A stretch of 64,000 nucleotides of DNA from Flavobacterium keumense (GTDB taxonomy: Bacteria > Bacteroidota > Bacteroidia > Flavobacteriales > Flavobacteriaceae): NCBI RefSeq assembly GCF_029866485.1, contig NZ_CP092332.1, forward strand, positions 2,108,001-2,172,000. Direction: 5' to 3'. A model generated the notes under the pieces. The model worked only from the letters and a program-made list of their open reading frames with translations. It did no database searches and was not told the origin of the DNA. The position numbers were made by a program, and so were the translations under genes. This document shows positions 15,673-25,018 of this stretch, piece after piece (position 1 is the first letter of the stretch; every line of letters begins with the position of its first letter).

Positions 15673-16938
15673 TTACTGTTTTGCTTCTATATCATCTTCC
15701 CATTGACCAACTACGGAAGTAGCTAAAGCATTTCCTAAAACATTAGTCGCTGTACGGAACATATCACAAAAATGGTCAATTGGCAAAATCAAAGCAATGC
15801 CTTCAACAGGAATTTTAAACATTCCGCAAGTAGCCGCTACGACAACCAAACTCGCTCTTGGCACACCTGCTATCCCTTTACTTGTCAACATTAAAACTAA
15901 TAGCATCGTCATTTGTGTTCCTAAATCTAGATGTACACCATAAGCTTGAGCAATAAATATACTTGCAAAAGTCATGTACATCATACTGCCATCCAAATTA
16001 AAGGAATAACCTAAAGGCAGCATAAACGAAACTATTTTATCTTTTACACCAAAGCGCTCTAATTCTTCTGTTAATTTAGGAAAAACCGCTTCGCTACTTG
16101 TAGTTCCAAATGCTACAATCAAAGGGCTCATTATTCTTTTTAATAAAATAGACATTCTTGATTTTAAGAAAATAAATCCAATCAAAATTAATACAATCCA
16201 AAGAGAAGAAATACCGATCAAAAACGAACCAAAATATTTAAAATAAGTCATTGCTAATTCTTGAAAATCTCGCACTGCAAAAACTCCTGCTATAGCTCCA
16301 AAAACACCTATAGGTGCAAACTTCATCACATAATTGACCATTTTCAAAACAATATGAGAAGTCTTATCTAAAGCATTTATTACTGGTTTAGCATTATCTC
16401 CAATAGCTGCCGCAGCTAAACCAAAGAAAATCGAAAAGATTACTATTTGTAAAATTTCATTGGTAGCCATAGCCTCAAAGACACTTTTAGGTACAATATG
16501 TTCAATAAAATTTTCAAAAGATAAAGTCTGTGTTTTAGCCGTAACTTCTGAAGCTGCCGCTACATCAATATTAGAAAGATTTAAACCCACACCTGGCTCT
16601 AAAACATTAACAAAAAACATTCCGAGTAATAACGAAATGAAAGAAGCGGTAAAGAACCAAGCTAGTGCTTTTCCTCCAATTCTACCAACAGCTTTAATAT
16701 CACCTAGTTTAGCGATACCCACAACCAATGTTGTAAATACTAGAGGAGAAATAATCATTTGTACTAAACGGATAAAAACCGTAGCTAGCATTTTAATCTT
16801 TGAACTAAATGATTGCGCAATTTCGTCAGTGCAATTAGTATGAATAACAATTCCTAATATAGCACCTAAAATCATGGCTGTCAGGATTTGTCCTGTCAGT
16901 CCTGAAAAGAAGGAAGTTTTATTGGTGTTTTCTTTCAT
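15673..16938 (-). CDS. Dicarboxylate/glutamate:cation symporter
   Basis: A 421-residue member of the sodium:dicarboxylate symporter family (GltP/DctA type) of the inner membrane. Hydrophobic helices are spread through the sequence. The family signatures are visible in the C-terminal half: GTTSSEAVFPKL (serine-rich loop), PLGYSFNLDGSMMYM (the NMDGT-like motif, here NLDGS), and GIAGVPRASLVV, followed by LPIDHFCDMFRTATNVLGNALA. The motif residues that bind sodium and the substrate carboxylate are kept, so it should be active. The exact substrate (glutamate, aspartate, fumarate or succinate) cannot be read. A dispersed repeat lies just upstream of the gene. Confidence 0.9.
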   Translation of the reverse strand: MKENTNKTSFFSGLTGQILTAMILGAILGIVIHTNCTDEIAQSFSSKIKMLATVFIRLVQMIISPLVFTTLVVGIAKLGDIKAVGRIGGKALAWFFTASFISLLLGMFFVNVLEPGVGLNLSNIDVAAASEVTAKTQTLSFENFIEHIVPKSVFEAMATNEILQIVIFSIFFGLAAAAIGDNAKPVINALDKTSHIVLKMVNYVMKFAPIGVFGAIAGVFAVRDFQELAMTYFKYFGSFLIGISSLWIVLILIGFIFLKSRMSILLKRIMSPLIVAFGTTSSEAVFPKLTEELERFGVKDKIVSFMLPLGYSFNLDGSMMYMTFASIFIAQAYGVHLDLGTQMTMLLVLMLTSKGIAGVPRASLVVVAATCGMFKIPVEGIALILPIDHFCDMFRTATNVLGNALATSVVGQWEDDIEAKQ

Positions 16939-16957
16939 TTTTTATTGGTTTTGGGTT

Positions 16958-17040
16958 AGCCCTGATGGAAGCGGCATCCTGTGACGGCGGGGTTCGCCGG
17001 CAGAGATACAGCGTACAGCAGGAAATAGCTCTTAATTACT
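16958..17040. repeat. Dispersed hairpin repeat of Flavobacteriaceae type
   Basis: The segment AGCCCTGATGGAAGCGGCAT, then a GC-rich hairpin (CGGCG 16985-16989 with CGCCG 16995-16999), then GATACAGCG and CAGCAGGAAATAGCTC resembles a repeat that I recall from many Flavobacterium intergenic regions. It is strikingly GC-rich for this genome. It lies between the starts/ends of two minus-strand genes (symporter upstream, aroC stop at 17039) and may act as a transcription end for the gene upstream of it or as a non-autonomous mobile repeat. Confidence 0.65.
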
Positions 17041-18103
17041 ATTTTGAGTACGTTTTATTTAACAAATGAAAATCAGCTAAAACAATAGCCGCCATAGCCT
17101 CAACAATAGGAACTGCGCGAGGTACAACGCAAGGATCATGACGCCCTTTACCTGTCATTTCAACGATATTCCCTTGATTATCTAAGGCATCTTGTTTTTG
17201 CATAATTGTAGCAACTGGTTTGAAAGCTACTCTGAAATAAATATCCATACCGTTACTGATTCCTCCTTGGATTCCTCCTGAAAGATTGGTTTTGGTGGTT
17301 CCATCTGCAAAATACAAATCATTGTGGTCGCTGCCTTTCATTTCGGCACCACAAAAACCACTTCCAAATTCAAATCCCTTTACTGCATTGATAGAAAGCA
17401 TTGCTTTACCTAACTCAGCATGCAATTTATCAAAAACAGGCTCGCCCAATCCAACCGGAACATTCTGAATAACACAAGTAACTACACCTCCAACAGTGTC
17501 TCCTTGTTTACGAATTTCACGAATGTATTCTTCCATTTCTGCCGCTGATTGCTCATCAGGACATCGTACGGGATTACTCTCTATTTTTGAAAAATCTAAC
17601 TCTTGGTACTTTTTATCTAAATGAATGTGTCCCACTGAAGAAACATAAGCATTTATTTTAATTTCAGGCAACATCTGTTTGGCAATAGCACCTGCCACAA
17701 CTCTACTTGCAGTTTCACGGGCCGAACTTCTGCCTCCTCCACGGTAATCACGAAAACCGTATTTTTTATCATACACATAATCAGCATGACTCGGTCGGTA
17801 ATTATCTTTTATATGAGAATAGTCGTCTGACTTTTGATTGGTATTTGGGATAATGAAACCAATTGGCGTACCTGTTGTTTTTCCTTCAAAAATTCCAGAA
17901 AGAAATTGAACATCATCTGGTTCTTTTCGTTGTGTAACGATAGCCGATTGACCTGGCTTTCTTCTTGCCATTTCTAATTGGATTGCCTCAAAATCAATTG
18001 TAATACCTGGAGGGCATCCATCTATAATTCCACCTAAAGCTTCTCCATGTGATTCCCCAAAAGTAGTGATTCTAAAAAGTGTTCCGTAGCTATTTCCTGC
18101 CAT
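17039..18103 (-). CDS. aroC: Chorismate synthase
   Basis: AroC converts 5-enolpyruvylshikimate 3-phosphate to chorismate, the branch point to aromatic amino acids and folate, and needs reduced FMN. The 354-residue protein has [18 protein letters not shown] at the N-terminus (His near 17 is catalytic), [29 protein letters not shown] in the first third, and [18 protein letters not shown] near the end. The start at 18103 gives MAGNSYG; a longer in-frame form starting at 18163 would place non-family residues in front. A TACTTTTG promoter box lies on the minus strand at 18120-18127. Single gene. Confidence 0.96.
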   Translation of the reverse strand: MAGNSYGTLFRITTFGESHGEALGGIIDGCPPGITIDFEAIQLEMARRKPGQSAIVTQRKEPDDVQFLSGIFEGKTTGTPIGFIIPNTNQKSDDYSHIKDNYRPSHADYVYDKKYGFRDYRGGGRSSARETASRVVAGAIAKQMLPEIKINAYVSSVGHIHLDKKYQELDFSKIESNPVRCPDEQSAAEMEEYIREIRKQGDTVGGVVTCVIQNVPVGLGEPVFDKLHAELGKAMLSINAVKGFEFGSGFCGAEMKGSDHNDLYFADGTTKTNLSGGIQGGISNGMDIYFRVAFKPVATIMQKQDALDNQGNIVEMTGKGRHDPCVVPRAVPIVEAMAAIVLADFHLLNKTYSK

Positions 18104-18291
18104 TATAATTAGTTTTGAACAAAAGTACCATTTTAGTTTAAAGTTTAAAAATTTAAGGTTCAAAGTTTTTCAATACATAACTGATTAATTACCTTTCTAA
18201 TAACCCCAAAACACGGATTTTAAACACAAAAACAACACAATTTATTTCTTTTTGGTGCGTTTTTTGATTAATTAGTTAAAAACAAATTACT

Positions 18292-18765
18292 ATGAAAAAA
18301 TTAATTGTATCCGCAGTACTACTAATGGGATTAGGGTTTACTGCTCAGGCTCAAGAAATTTCAAAAAATGCTTTAGGATTGCGTTTGGGAGATAATAACG
18401 GTTTTGGTGCAGAAATCTCTTACCAAAAAGGATTATCTAAAAACAATCGATTAGAAGCTGATTTAGGTTGGAGAAATAATCACGATGTGAGTGCTATTAA
18501 ATTAACAGGTATTTATCAATGGGTTTGGGAAATTGATAACAATTTCAACTGGTATGCTGGTGCTGGCGCTGGTTTAGGAAGTTGGAGTACAACAGGTAAC
18601 AATGGGAGTTTTGTTTATGTGGCTGGAGATGTTGGAATTGAGTACAATTTCAAAGAAGCTCCTATTTTACTTTCATTAGATTACCGACCTGAATTTGGTG
18701 GTCATGGTTACTTTGACAACAATTATGGAGCCGATATTGCTTTAGGAATTAGGTATAAATTCTAA
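18292..18765 (+). CDS. Small outer-membrane beta-barrel protein
   Basis: The 157-residue protein has a clear Sec signal peptide (MKKLIVSAVLLMGLGFTAQA, cleavage after AQA near residue 20). The rest is glycine- and aromatic-rich, with alternating hydrophobic strands (LGLRLGDNNGFGAEISYQKGL, WYAGAGAGLGSW, VYVAGDVGIEYNF), and ends in KF, the usual terminal Phe of outer-membrane barrels. Its length fits a small barrel of perhaps eight strands. Function unknown; ligand-binding or structural roles are both possible. Its own terminator follows. Confidence 0.88.
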   Translation: MKKLIVSAVLLMGLGFTAQAQEISKNALGLRLGDNNGFGAEISYQKGLSKNNRLEADLGWRNNHDVSAIKLTGIYQWVWEIDNNFNWYAGAGAGLGSWSTTGNNGSFVYVAGDVGIEYNFKEAPILLSLDYRPEFGGHGYFDNNYGADIALGIRYKF

Positions 18766-18777
18766 TTTCAAGAAATT

Positions 18778-18806
18778 AAAAAGCCACTTTTAAAAGTGGC
18801 TTTTTT
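18778..18806. terminator. Bidirectional terminator
   Basis: GCCACTTTTAAAAGTGGC (18783-18800) is a perfect palindrome flanked by A's and six T's, ending both the barrel gene and the convergent bshA. Confidence 0.92.
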
Positions 18807-18810
18807 GTAC

Positions 18811-19944
18811 TTATAAATATTTAGCAATGGATCTTCGGTATAAATCTTCATATAATGGCAATATCTTTTTAATATCAAATTTTTGGGCTGTTGCCAAAGC
18901 ATTTTTCTTAAATTCAGCCAACACTTCGTCATCTTTTAGTATTTTCAAAGCATTCTTTGCCATTCCTTTAATATCACCTACTTCACTTAAAAAACCCGAA
19001 AAACCGTCTTGATTCACTTCTGGTAAACCACCTGCATTACTTGATATTACAGGTACTCCACACGCCATCGCTTCAAGAGCAACTAATCCAAAACTTTCCG
19101 TTTTTGAAGGCAGTAAAAACAAATCCGTTTGGCATAAAATTTTGTCTATTTCATTACTATTTCCAAAGAAAATAACTTTGTCCAAAATACCTAATTCTTG
19201 ACATAAATATTCAGCTTTCTCTTTCTCTGGTCCATCGCCCACCATCATTAATTTGGCTGGAATTTCTTTTTGAATAGCGTGAAATATTTTAATAATATCT
19301 GGAATTCGTTTTACTTTTCTAAAATTACTAATATGAGTAATAATTCGCTCATCTTCATTGGCCATAACTGAACGTTGACAAGGCGTTTTATCTTCTTTTT
19401 GAATTTGATCCAATTCAATGAAATTAGGGATAACCTGAATTTCTTTTTTAATATTGAATAATTTAAGTGTATCGTCTTTTAAACTTTGTGAAACTGAGGT
19501 CACAAAATCCGATTTGTTGATACTAAAAGTAACTGCTGGCTTATAGAAAGGGTGATTTCCTACCAAAGTAATATCCGTCCCATGAAGAGTTGTTACCATT
19601 GGAATGTCAATTCCCTCGTCTTTCAGCATTTGCTTTGCCATATAACCCGCATATGCATGGGGGATTGCATAATGTACATGTAATACCTCAATCTTATACA
19701 ACTTTACCATATCAACTAATTTGCTTGACAAAGCCAATTCATACGGTTGATAATGAAACAACGGATACTCAGGCACATTAACTTCATGATAATGTACATT
19801 GGGGTTTAATAACGCTAATCGAACTGGCTGACTGTAAGTAATAAAATGAATTTCATGTCCTCGACGCGCCAACTCAAGACCTAATTCGGTTGCTACAACT
19901 CCACTTCCTCCAAAGGTGGGATAACAAACAATTGCTATTTTCAT
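18811..19944 (-). CDS. bshA: N-acetyl-alpha-D-glucosaminyl L-malate synthase
   Basis: BshA is the GT4 glycosyltransferase that joins GlcNAc from UDP-GlcNAc to L-malate, the first step of bacillithiol synthesis. The 377-residue protein starts MKIAIVCYPTFGGSGVVATELG and has VLHVHYAIPHAYAG, TTLHGTDITLVG and ESFGLVALEAMACGVPVIS, a combination that I associate with BshA rather than other GT4 enzymes. BshB and BshC genes are not in the window. The product suggests that this organism uses bacillithiol as its low-molecular-weight thiol. The gene is followed by a shared terminator and begins about 80 bases from the PAP2 gene end. Confidence 0.92.
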   Translation of the reverse strand: MKIAIVCYPTFGGSGVVATELGLELARRGHEIHFITYSQPVRLALLNPNVHYHEVNVPEYPLFHYQPYELALSSKLVDMVKLYKIEVLHVHYAIPHAYAGYMAKQMLKDEGIDIPMVTTLHGTDITLVGNHPFYKPAVTFSINKSDFVTSVSQSLKDDTLKLFNIKKEIQVIPNFIELDQIQKEDKTPCQRSVMANEDERIITHISNFRKVKRIPDIIKIFHAIQKEIPAKLMMVGDGPEKEKAEYLCQELGILDKVIFFGNSNEIDKILCQTDLFLLPSKTESFGLVALEAMACGVPVISSNAGGLPEVNQDGFSGFLSEVGDIKGMAKNALKILKDDEVLAEFKKNALATAQKFDIKKILPLYEDLYRRSIAKYL

Positions 19945-20022
19945 TGCTGTAATTTAGAATACGAATGTACAGAAATAAAGTCTGCTTACTTCTTTTTTAA
20001 AAAAGAATTTACCAATAATTAA

Positions 20023-20622
20023 TTATTTAATTTTATTGTATTTTCTATCCAACCATTGATTTAATTTGCGAGTAACATAAACCGAACTACTCCCAACAAT
20101 AGCTCCTATGAAAACATCGGAGGGATAATGGACGCCCAAATGCATTCGAGAATACCCTACTGAACTAGCCCAAACAAAAGAAGGTACAACTACATACCAT
20201 TTAGGATAAGCCATACTCAACGAAGTAGCCGTTGCAAATGCTGTTGAAGTGTGTCCTGAAGGCATGGAATAGCTGCCTTCTGAAGAGAGTGGTTGTATTT
20301 CTGGGTGTTTTACATACGGACGTTCTCGTCGTATTACATCTTTTAAAACAGTTGTAATAAGAGCCGAAGCTAAAAATGATTCTCCTATAAATAATGCTTT
20401 TTGTTTCATTAATGAATCCTTTTGAATTAAACCAATTGAATAAATTACTACAGGCGTTGCTATACTTATTGGAACTGCAGAATTAGTAATTGTTTTAAAT
20501 GTAGGATCTAAATCCGTATTTCTATTGATATTAATTTTTTTCAATAAATCAACATCTAGATTTTGTGCATTTCCTAAAACAATGCTTAAAAACAAAAAAA
20601 TGATACAATTAAATTTCTTCAT
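20023..20622 (-). CDS. PAP2-family phosphatase
   Basis: A 199-residue acid phosphatase of the PAP2 superfamily with an N-terminal signal or anchor (MKKFNCIIFLFLSIVLGNAQ). The three catalytic motifs are complete: KDVIRRERP (KxxxxxxRP), YSMPSGHT (PSGH) and SRMHLGVHYPSD (SRxxxxxHxxxD). Likely substrates are lipid phosphates such as undecaprenyl or phosphatidyl phosphates on the periplasmic side; which one is unknown. The gene follows the GH3 fusion gene by 4 bases on the same strand, which suggests co-expression in cell-wall turnover. Confidence 0.92.
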   Translation of the reverse strand: MKKFNCIIFLFLSIVLGNAQNLDVDLLKKININRNTDLDPTFKTITNSAVPISIATPVVIYSIGLIQKDSLMKQKALFIGESFLASALITTVLKDVIRRERPYVKHPEIQPLSSEGSYSMPSGHTSTAFATATSLSMAYPKWYVVVPSFVWASSVGYSRMHLGVHYPSDVFIGAIVGSSSVYVTRKLNQWLDRKYNKIK

Positions 20623-20626
20623 CTTT

Positions 20627-23600
20627 TTAATTTATTATTGCCTCTGAAATGACTTTTTGAATGTCTTCTCGAATATGCTCTTTTGAAAGCGTATTTAAAG
20701 GATTTGTTGGATACGTTCTATTCGATATAAACACATATACAATTTCAGTAACTGGGTCAGCCCAAGTCATAATTCCTGTAAAACCTGTATGTCCAAAACT
20801 AGATTTTGAAACACAACCACAAGTTGGACTATCCCCACTGAGTTGGGGTTTGTCAAAACCTAAACCTCTTCGATTCCCTTCTGAACAAAAATAACAGGTA
20901 TTAAAATCATCAAAAGTCTTGGCCGAAAAATAGTGCTGATTCCCATAATTGCCTTTTTGCAAATACATTTGCATTATTTTAGCAATATCCATAGCATTTG
21001 AAAAAACACCTGCGTGTCCTGCAACTCCTCCCTCTATAGCAGCTGCCATATCATGGACATACCCTTGAATTTTTTGGTGACGGAAATACGAATCTATTTC
21101 GGTTGGCGCTATTCGGTTTTTGTCGATTTTTTGTAACGGATTATAAAAAGTGTTTGTTGCGCCTATGGGTTTGAAAAATTGTTCAGAAGCTAAAACATCT
21201 AATGTTTTTCCAGTTATTTTTTCTAAATAATTACCAAGTATAATGAAGGTAAAATCACTGTACTTATACTCTTTTTTGACTGATAATTTACTGTCAATAA
21301 TAATTTTCATAATGGTGTCATGATAATCATTACGAATATATAAACTATCAGCAACCTTTCTAGAAAATTGAGCATCTGGAATTCTTTTATAATATTTTGC
21401 TAAAGGTTTTTCTTTTGCATCTAAAGTAGCTTTGTAAAACGGAACCCAAGAAACTAATCCTGCATAATGTGACAATAGTTCTTTAAACCGAATGTCTCTC
21501 TTATCTGAAGTAGCAAAAATAGGTAACATGACACCTAAAGTAGTTTCTAATGTAACTTTTTGTTGGTCGTACTGCTGCATCACATTAGGTAATGTTCCAA
21601 CAATTTTACTTACTGAAGCCACATCAAAAATAGTTTCATTAGTTACCTTCTGTTCAGAATCGTACGCATATGTACCAAATGCCTTTTGATAAATTACTTT
21701 ACCTTTTCGTGCTACCAAAACTTGGACTCCTGGCGTCATTTTTTCTTCAATTGCCTTCTGCGCTAAACCATCAATTTTGTTTAACTTTTCAGAACTCATT
21801 CCTACATTTTCTGGTGCTGTAAAACCTAACCTATTCAATTTCTCTGTCGAAAGCCCATCATTTACTTTGAAATTATCGTTTATAGAAACTGGTAATTTTC
21901 CTTTAGCATCTAGAGCCCCAAAAATAATTTCTGCGCTTACCTTTTGTGCTATTGGATTATTTTGATACGATACAATTAACCCTTCAATTTCGTTGAAATT
22001 TATTAAAGTTGCAAGAGTATACGGTTTAGCAAAAACATCTAAAATAACCTTATTACTCCTAGCAATCTCTTGAAGCCAAATTAATTCAGTAGCCGTAAAA
22101 TCATTATTTTTCCATGGTTTATCTAATTTATGATACCCAACAATAACCGTGGTAAACTCTTTCAATTTTACATTAAGGCTATCAATTGTAGGAGCGGTAA
22201 CCTCCGTAACTTCGGTATATTTTTTTAGAGTAGAAACAAAAGCGCTATTATCATCATCTCCTAATTTCACATACGCAATTTTATTATTTACCAAATCCTT
22301 AATGGGTAAAATTTCAGCTTCATTCTTTAAAACTGTAATCGCATTCTCGTATAATTGGTATTGCAAAGCATCGTTTTCTGGAGGATTAATATCATTCATT
22401 AAATTAGAAACAATGATTGGCTTGTACTTATTCAAACCCGCCTTATACTTGTATTTTAAAATCTTTTTAACCGATACTGACAAACGTTCTTCAGACAAAA
22501 CATTATCTTGATATGCTTTAGAAATAGTTGCAACAGCTAAAGGAACATTCTCTGGAAATAATAAAATATCATTTCCTGCTAATAGTGCATCCAATTCTAG
22601 CTCACCTGGTTTTCTATATTTACTAATCCCTTTCATATTCAAAGCATCAGTAAAAATCAAGCCGTCAAATTCCAATTCTTTTTGCAGTAAATTAGTCACT
22701 ACATTATACGAAATAGAAGAAGGAAAATTTTGACGAAATTCTAAACTTGGAACATCCAAATGCCCTACCATTACAGAGACCAAACCTTGGTCAAACATTC
22801 GTTTATACGGATATAATTCTACAACATCCAAGTGCTCTCGAGAAGAAGTAACCATTGGCAATCCCAAATGAGAATCAGTAGCTGTATCTCCATGCCCTGG
22901 AAAATGTTTTCCTGTTGAAAACACACCTTGTTTTTGCACCCCATTCATCAAAGCAATAGCTTTTTCCGTCACATTCACCTTGTTTTCCCCAAAAGAACGA
23001 TTGCCAATAATCGGATTTTTCGGATTGGTATTGATGTCTAAAACGGGAGCAAAATTAAAGTGAACTCCCATTCGCTTACTTTCTTTACCCATCAATTCGC
23101 CTACCTTCTCAATCAGTTTCAAATCTTTGATTGCCCCTAGGGTCATGTTCCAAGGATAACGATATGTAGAATCCAATCGCATACTCAATCCCCATTCGGC
23201 ATCAATTCCAATAAACATGGGAATTTTAGATTTGGATTGATAACGGTTAGTTAAATTGGCTTGACGCAAAGGACCTCCTTGAAAAAATATAACGCCCCCT
23301 ATTTTTTGATTACGAATTAATTTTTCAATAGAGTTGGTATGAACTGTATCTCTATTAGAATAAGCGGCAACCATAAATAATTGTCCCACTTTTTCTTCTA
23401 AACTCATTTTGTTATAGATACTATCTACCCAGCGAGTTTCTGTCTCTGAATCTTTAAAAAAAATTTTTCTTTCCGATTTTAGTTGCGGAATATAAACTTC
23501 TTCAAAATCTGAGATTTCAGGTTTTTGAAGTACAATATTGGATGATTGTTGCTTGTGTTTAAATAACTTATCTTTGATAGTACCACAATTGACTCCCAAA

Positions 23601-23647
23601 AATAAAAGTGATAAATATAATCCTGCTCTTAAAAAAAAAGGCTTCAT
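20627..23647 (-). CDS. GH3 glycosidase fused to a beta-lactamase-type serine hydrolase
   Basis: A 1006-residue two-enzyme protein. The N-terminal part (about 75-400) is a family-3 beta-N-acetylhexosaminidase resembling NagZ: KHFPGHGDTATDSHLGLP (247-264) carries the catalytic His/Asp loop, and FTDALNMKG holds the Asp nucleophile (D334). A GH3 C-terminal domain follows (about 420-590). The last 390 residues form a class-C beta-lactamase/penicillin-binding-type domain with SVSK (678-681) as the SxxK motif and YSD as the tyrosine motif. The N-terminus is hydrophobic with Cys21, possibly a lipoprotein although the lipobox (GVNC) is poor. Such fusions occur in Bacteroidota and probably process peptidoglycan fragments at the envelope. 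The substrate is inferred. Confidence 0.92.
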   Translation of the reverse strand: MKPFFLRAGLYLSLLFLGVNCGTIKDKLFKHKQQSSNIVLQKPEISDFEEVYIPQLKSERKIFFKDSETETRWVDSIYNKMSLEEKVGQLFMVAAYSNRDTVHTNSIEKLIRNQKIGGVIFFQGGPLRQANLTNRYQSKSKIPMFIGIDAEWGLSMRLDSTYRYPWNMTLGAIKDLKLIEKVGELMGKESKRMGVHFNFAPVLDINTNPKNPIIGNRSFGENKVNVTEKAIALMNGVQKQGVFSTGKHFPGHGDTATDSHLGLPMVTSSREHLDVVELYPYKRMFDQGLVSVMVGHLDVPSLEFRQNFPSSISYNVVTNLLQKELEFDGLIFTDALNMKGISKYRKPGELELDALLAGNDILLFPENVPLAVATISKAYQDNVLSEERLSVSVKKILKYKYKAGLNKYKPIIVSNLMNDINPPENDALQYQLYENAITVLKNEAEILPIKDLVNNKIAYVKLGDDDNSAFVSTLKKYTEVTEVTAPTIDSLNVKLKEFTTVIVGYHKLDKPWKNNDFTATELIWLQEIARSNKVILDVFAKPYTLATLINFNEIEGLIVSYQNNPIAQKVSAEIIFGALDAKGKLPVSINDNFKVNDGLSTEKLNRLGFTAPENVGMSSEKLNKIDGLAQKAIEEKMTPGVQVLVARKGKVIYQKAFGTYAYDSEQKVTNETIFDVASVSKIVGTLPNVMQQYDQQKVTLETTLGVMLPIFATSDKRDIRFKELLSHYAGLVSWVPFYKATLDAKEKPLAKYYKRIPDAQFSRKVADSLYIRNDYHDTIMKIIIDSKLSVKKEYKYSDFTFIILGNYLEKITGKTLDVLASEQFFKPIGATNTFYNPLQKIDKNRIAPTEIDSYFRHQKIQGYVHDMAAAIEGGVAGHAGVFSNAMDIAKIMQMYLQKGNYGNQHYFSAKTFDDFNTCYFCSEGNRRGLGFDKPQLSGDSPTCGCVSKSSFGHTGFTGIMTWADPVTEIVYVFISNRTYPTNPLNTLSKEHIREDIQKVISEAIIN

Positions 23648-23660
23648 TAATTAGTGTTTA

Positions 23661-24143
23661 TTAAAAAAAACGGCTATGCCAACTATCGGCAGCAGGAACT
23701 TCCCATGATTCATTAAATTCTTGAATGGTATTAATCAGGTTATTGAAAACAATAGTGCTTTCAGTTACCGCTTTGTCTTTGACCATTTTTTTAAAATCAA
23801 TCAACGGTTTGTGAGCAATATGTTCACCTAATTTAAATGTTACGTTCATTTTATCTAACAAATCAACGTTATATCTTTTTTCTAAACTTTGAATAAATTC
23901 AACAGACGCATCAATAGAACAACCCGTTGCACTTTGAACTTCTTGGTTCACTGCAATAATTATAAAACGATTGTACTTTAATTGGTACGATGATTCCAAA
24001 CTAGTTCCATGTGCCGCCCAGTTTTGAAGAAATGCTTGTAAATCTGATTCTATTTCAGTTATTTCTTCATCTGAGAATTTTCTATTGGATTGGTAAATCC
24101 AAATTCTTGACTCTTCTGGTAAACTTTCAAAAGGAACGTACAT
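23661..24143 (-). CDS. Conserved protein of unknown function (often mislabelled ABC ATPase)
   Basis: A 160-residue soluble protein starting MYVPFESLPEESRIWIYQSNRKFSD. Trp/Tyr/Phe residues are scattered, and there is one conserved-looking block, ATGCSIDASVEFIQSLEK, around 78-95 with a single Cys. There is no Walker A or B motif, so the ABC-transporter ATPase label that such proteins often carry is not supported. It lies 32 bases downstream of the CCG-domain Fe-S protein and 13 bases upstream of the GH3 fusion on the same strand. Function unknown; the pairing with Fe-S oxidoreductases suggests a role near them (inference). Confidence 0.8.
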   Translation of the reverse strand: MYVPFESLPEESRIWIYQSNRKFSDEEITEIESDLQAFLQNWAAHGTSLESSYQLKYNRFIIIAVNQEVQSATGCSIDASVEFIQSLEKRYNVDLLDKMNVTFKLGEHIAHKPLIDFKKMVKDKAVTESTIVFNNLINTIQEFNESWEVPAADSWHSRFF

Positions 24144-24175
24144 GTTATAATTGTATAAGGTTAATTGTAAGTGTT

Positions 24176-24967
24176 TTACAAATCTTGAGCATTAGCAATA
24201 AGTTCAGCGATATCTAGCACTTTTACATCACTTTCCTTTTCTTTATTCTTAATTCCATCCGTTAACATGGTATTGCAAAACGGACATCCTGCTGCAATAA
24301 TATCCGGATGTGTTTCTAGAGCGTCTTCTGTTCTTTCAATGTTAATCTCTTTAGTACCCGCTTCGGCATCTTTAAACATTTGTGCCCCCCCTGCGCCACA
24401 ACACAACCCATTGGCTTTAGAACGTTTCATTTCAACCAATTCAACATCTAATTTTTGAATTAACTCTCTAGGAGCTTCATACACTTTATTAGCACGACCT
24501 AAATAACAAGGATCGTGAAATGTAATTTTCTTCCCTTTAAATTGTCCACCTTCAATAGTCAAACGACCTTCATTCAATAATGATTTCAAAAATTCAGTAT
24601 GATGAACCACTTCATATTGCCCACCCAATTCTGGGTACTCATTTTTCAAAGTATTGAAACAATGCGGACATGCTGTAACAATTTTCTTTGCTTTATAGGC
24701 ATTTAACACCTCAATATTCATCATGGCTTGCATTTGAAACAAGAATTCATTGCCTGCTCTTTTCGCGGGATCTCCTGTACAGCTTTCTTCTGTTCCCAAA
24801 ACAGCAAACGACACATTGGCACGATTTAATATTCGAACAAATGCTTTCGTTATTTTTTTTGCTCTATCGTCAAAACTTCCTGCACAACCTACCCAAAATA
24901 AGACTTCGGGTTGTTTCCCTTGAGCTAACATTTCGGCCATTGTTGGCACAACTAAATTTTCTGACAT
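24176..24967 (-). CDS. CCG-domain Fe-S oxidoreductase subunit (HdrB/GlpC-like)
   Basis: A 263-residue protein with two cysteine-rich CCG domains as in heterodisulfide reductase subunit B and glycolate or lactate oxidase subunits. Domain one has WVGCAGSFDD and ACPHCFNT; domain two has HDPCYLGRANKVYEAPRE, NGLCCGAGGAQMF and AGCPFCNTM. These Cys clusters normally bind a [4Fe-4S] or unusual iron-sulfur centre. It follows by 51 bases a membrane protein with two 4Fe-4S sites, so the two probably form an inner-membrane electron-transfer module. The flavin partner is not seen here, and the donor and acceptor are unknown. Confidence 0.88.
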   Translation of the reverse strand: MSENLVVPTMAEMLAQGKQPEVLFWVGCAGSFDDRAKKITKAFVRILNRANVSFAVLGTEESCTGDPAKRAGNEFLFQMQAMMNIEVLNAYKAKKIVTACPHCFNTLKNEYPELGGQYEVVHHTEFLKSLLNEGRLTIEGGQFKGKKITFHDPCYLGRANKVYEAPRELIQKLDVELVEMKRSKANGLCCGAGGAQMFKDAEAGTKEINIERTEDALETHPDIIAAGCPFCNTMLTDGIKNKEKESDVKVLDIAELIANAQDL

Positions 24968-25018
24968 GATTTAGATTTTATATTAATAGTCCCACTACTT
25001 GAAAGTAGGATTCTCTAT

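Noticed and set aside
19991..20008. Hairpin TTCTTTTTTAAAAAAGAA as a terminator
   Set aside because: The stem is entirely A-T with no G-C core, so it is expected to be unstable.
23661..24143. ABC-transporter ATPase
   Set aside because: No Walker A, Walker B or signature motif is present; the name appears to be an inherited label.
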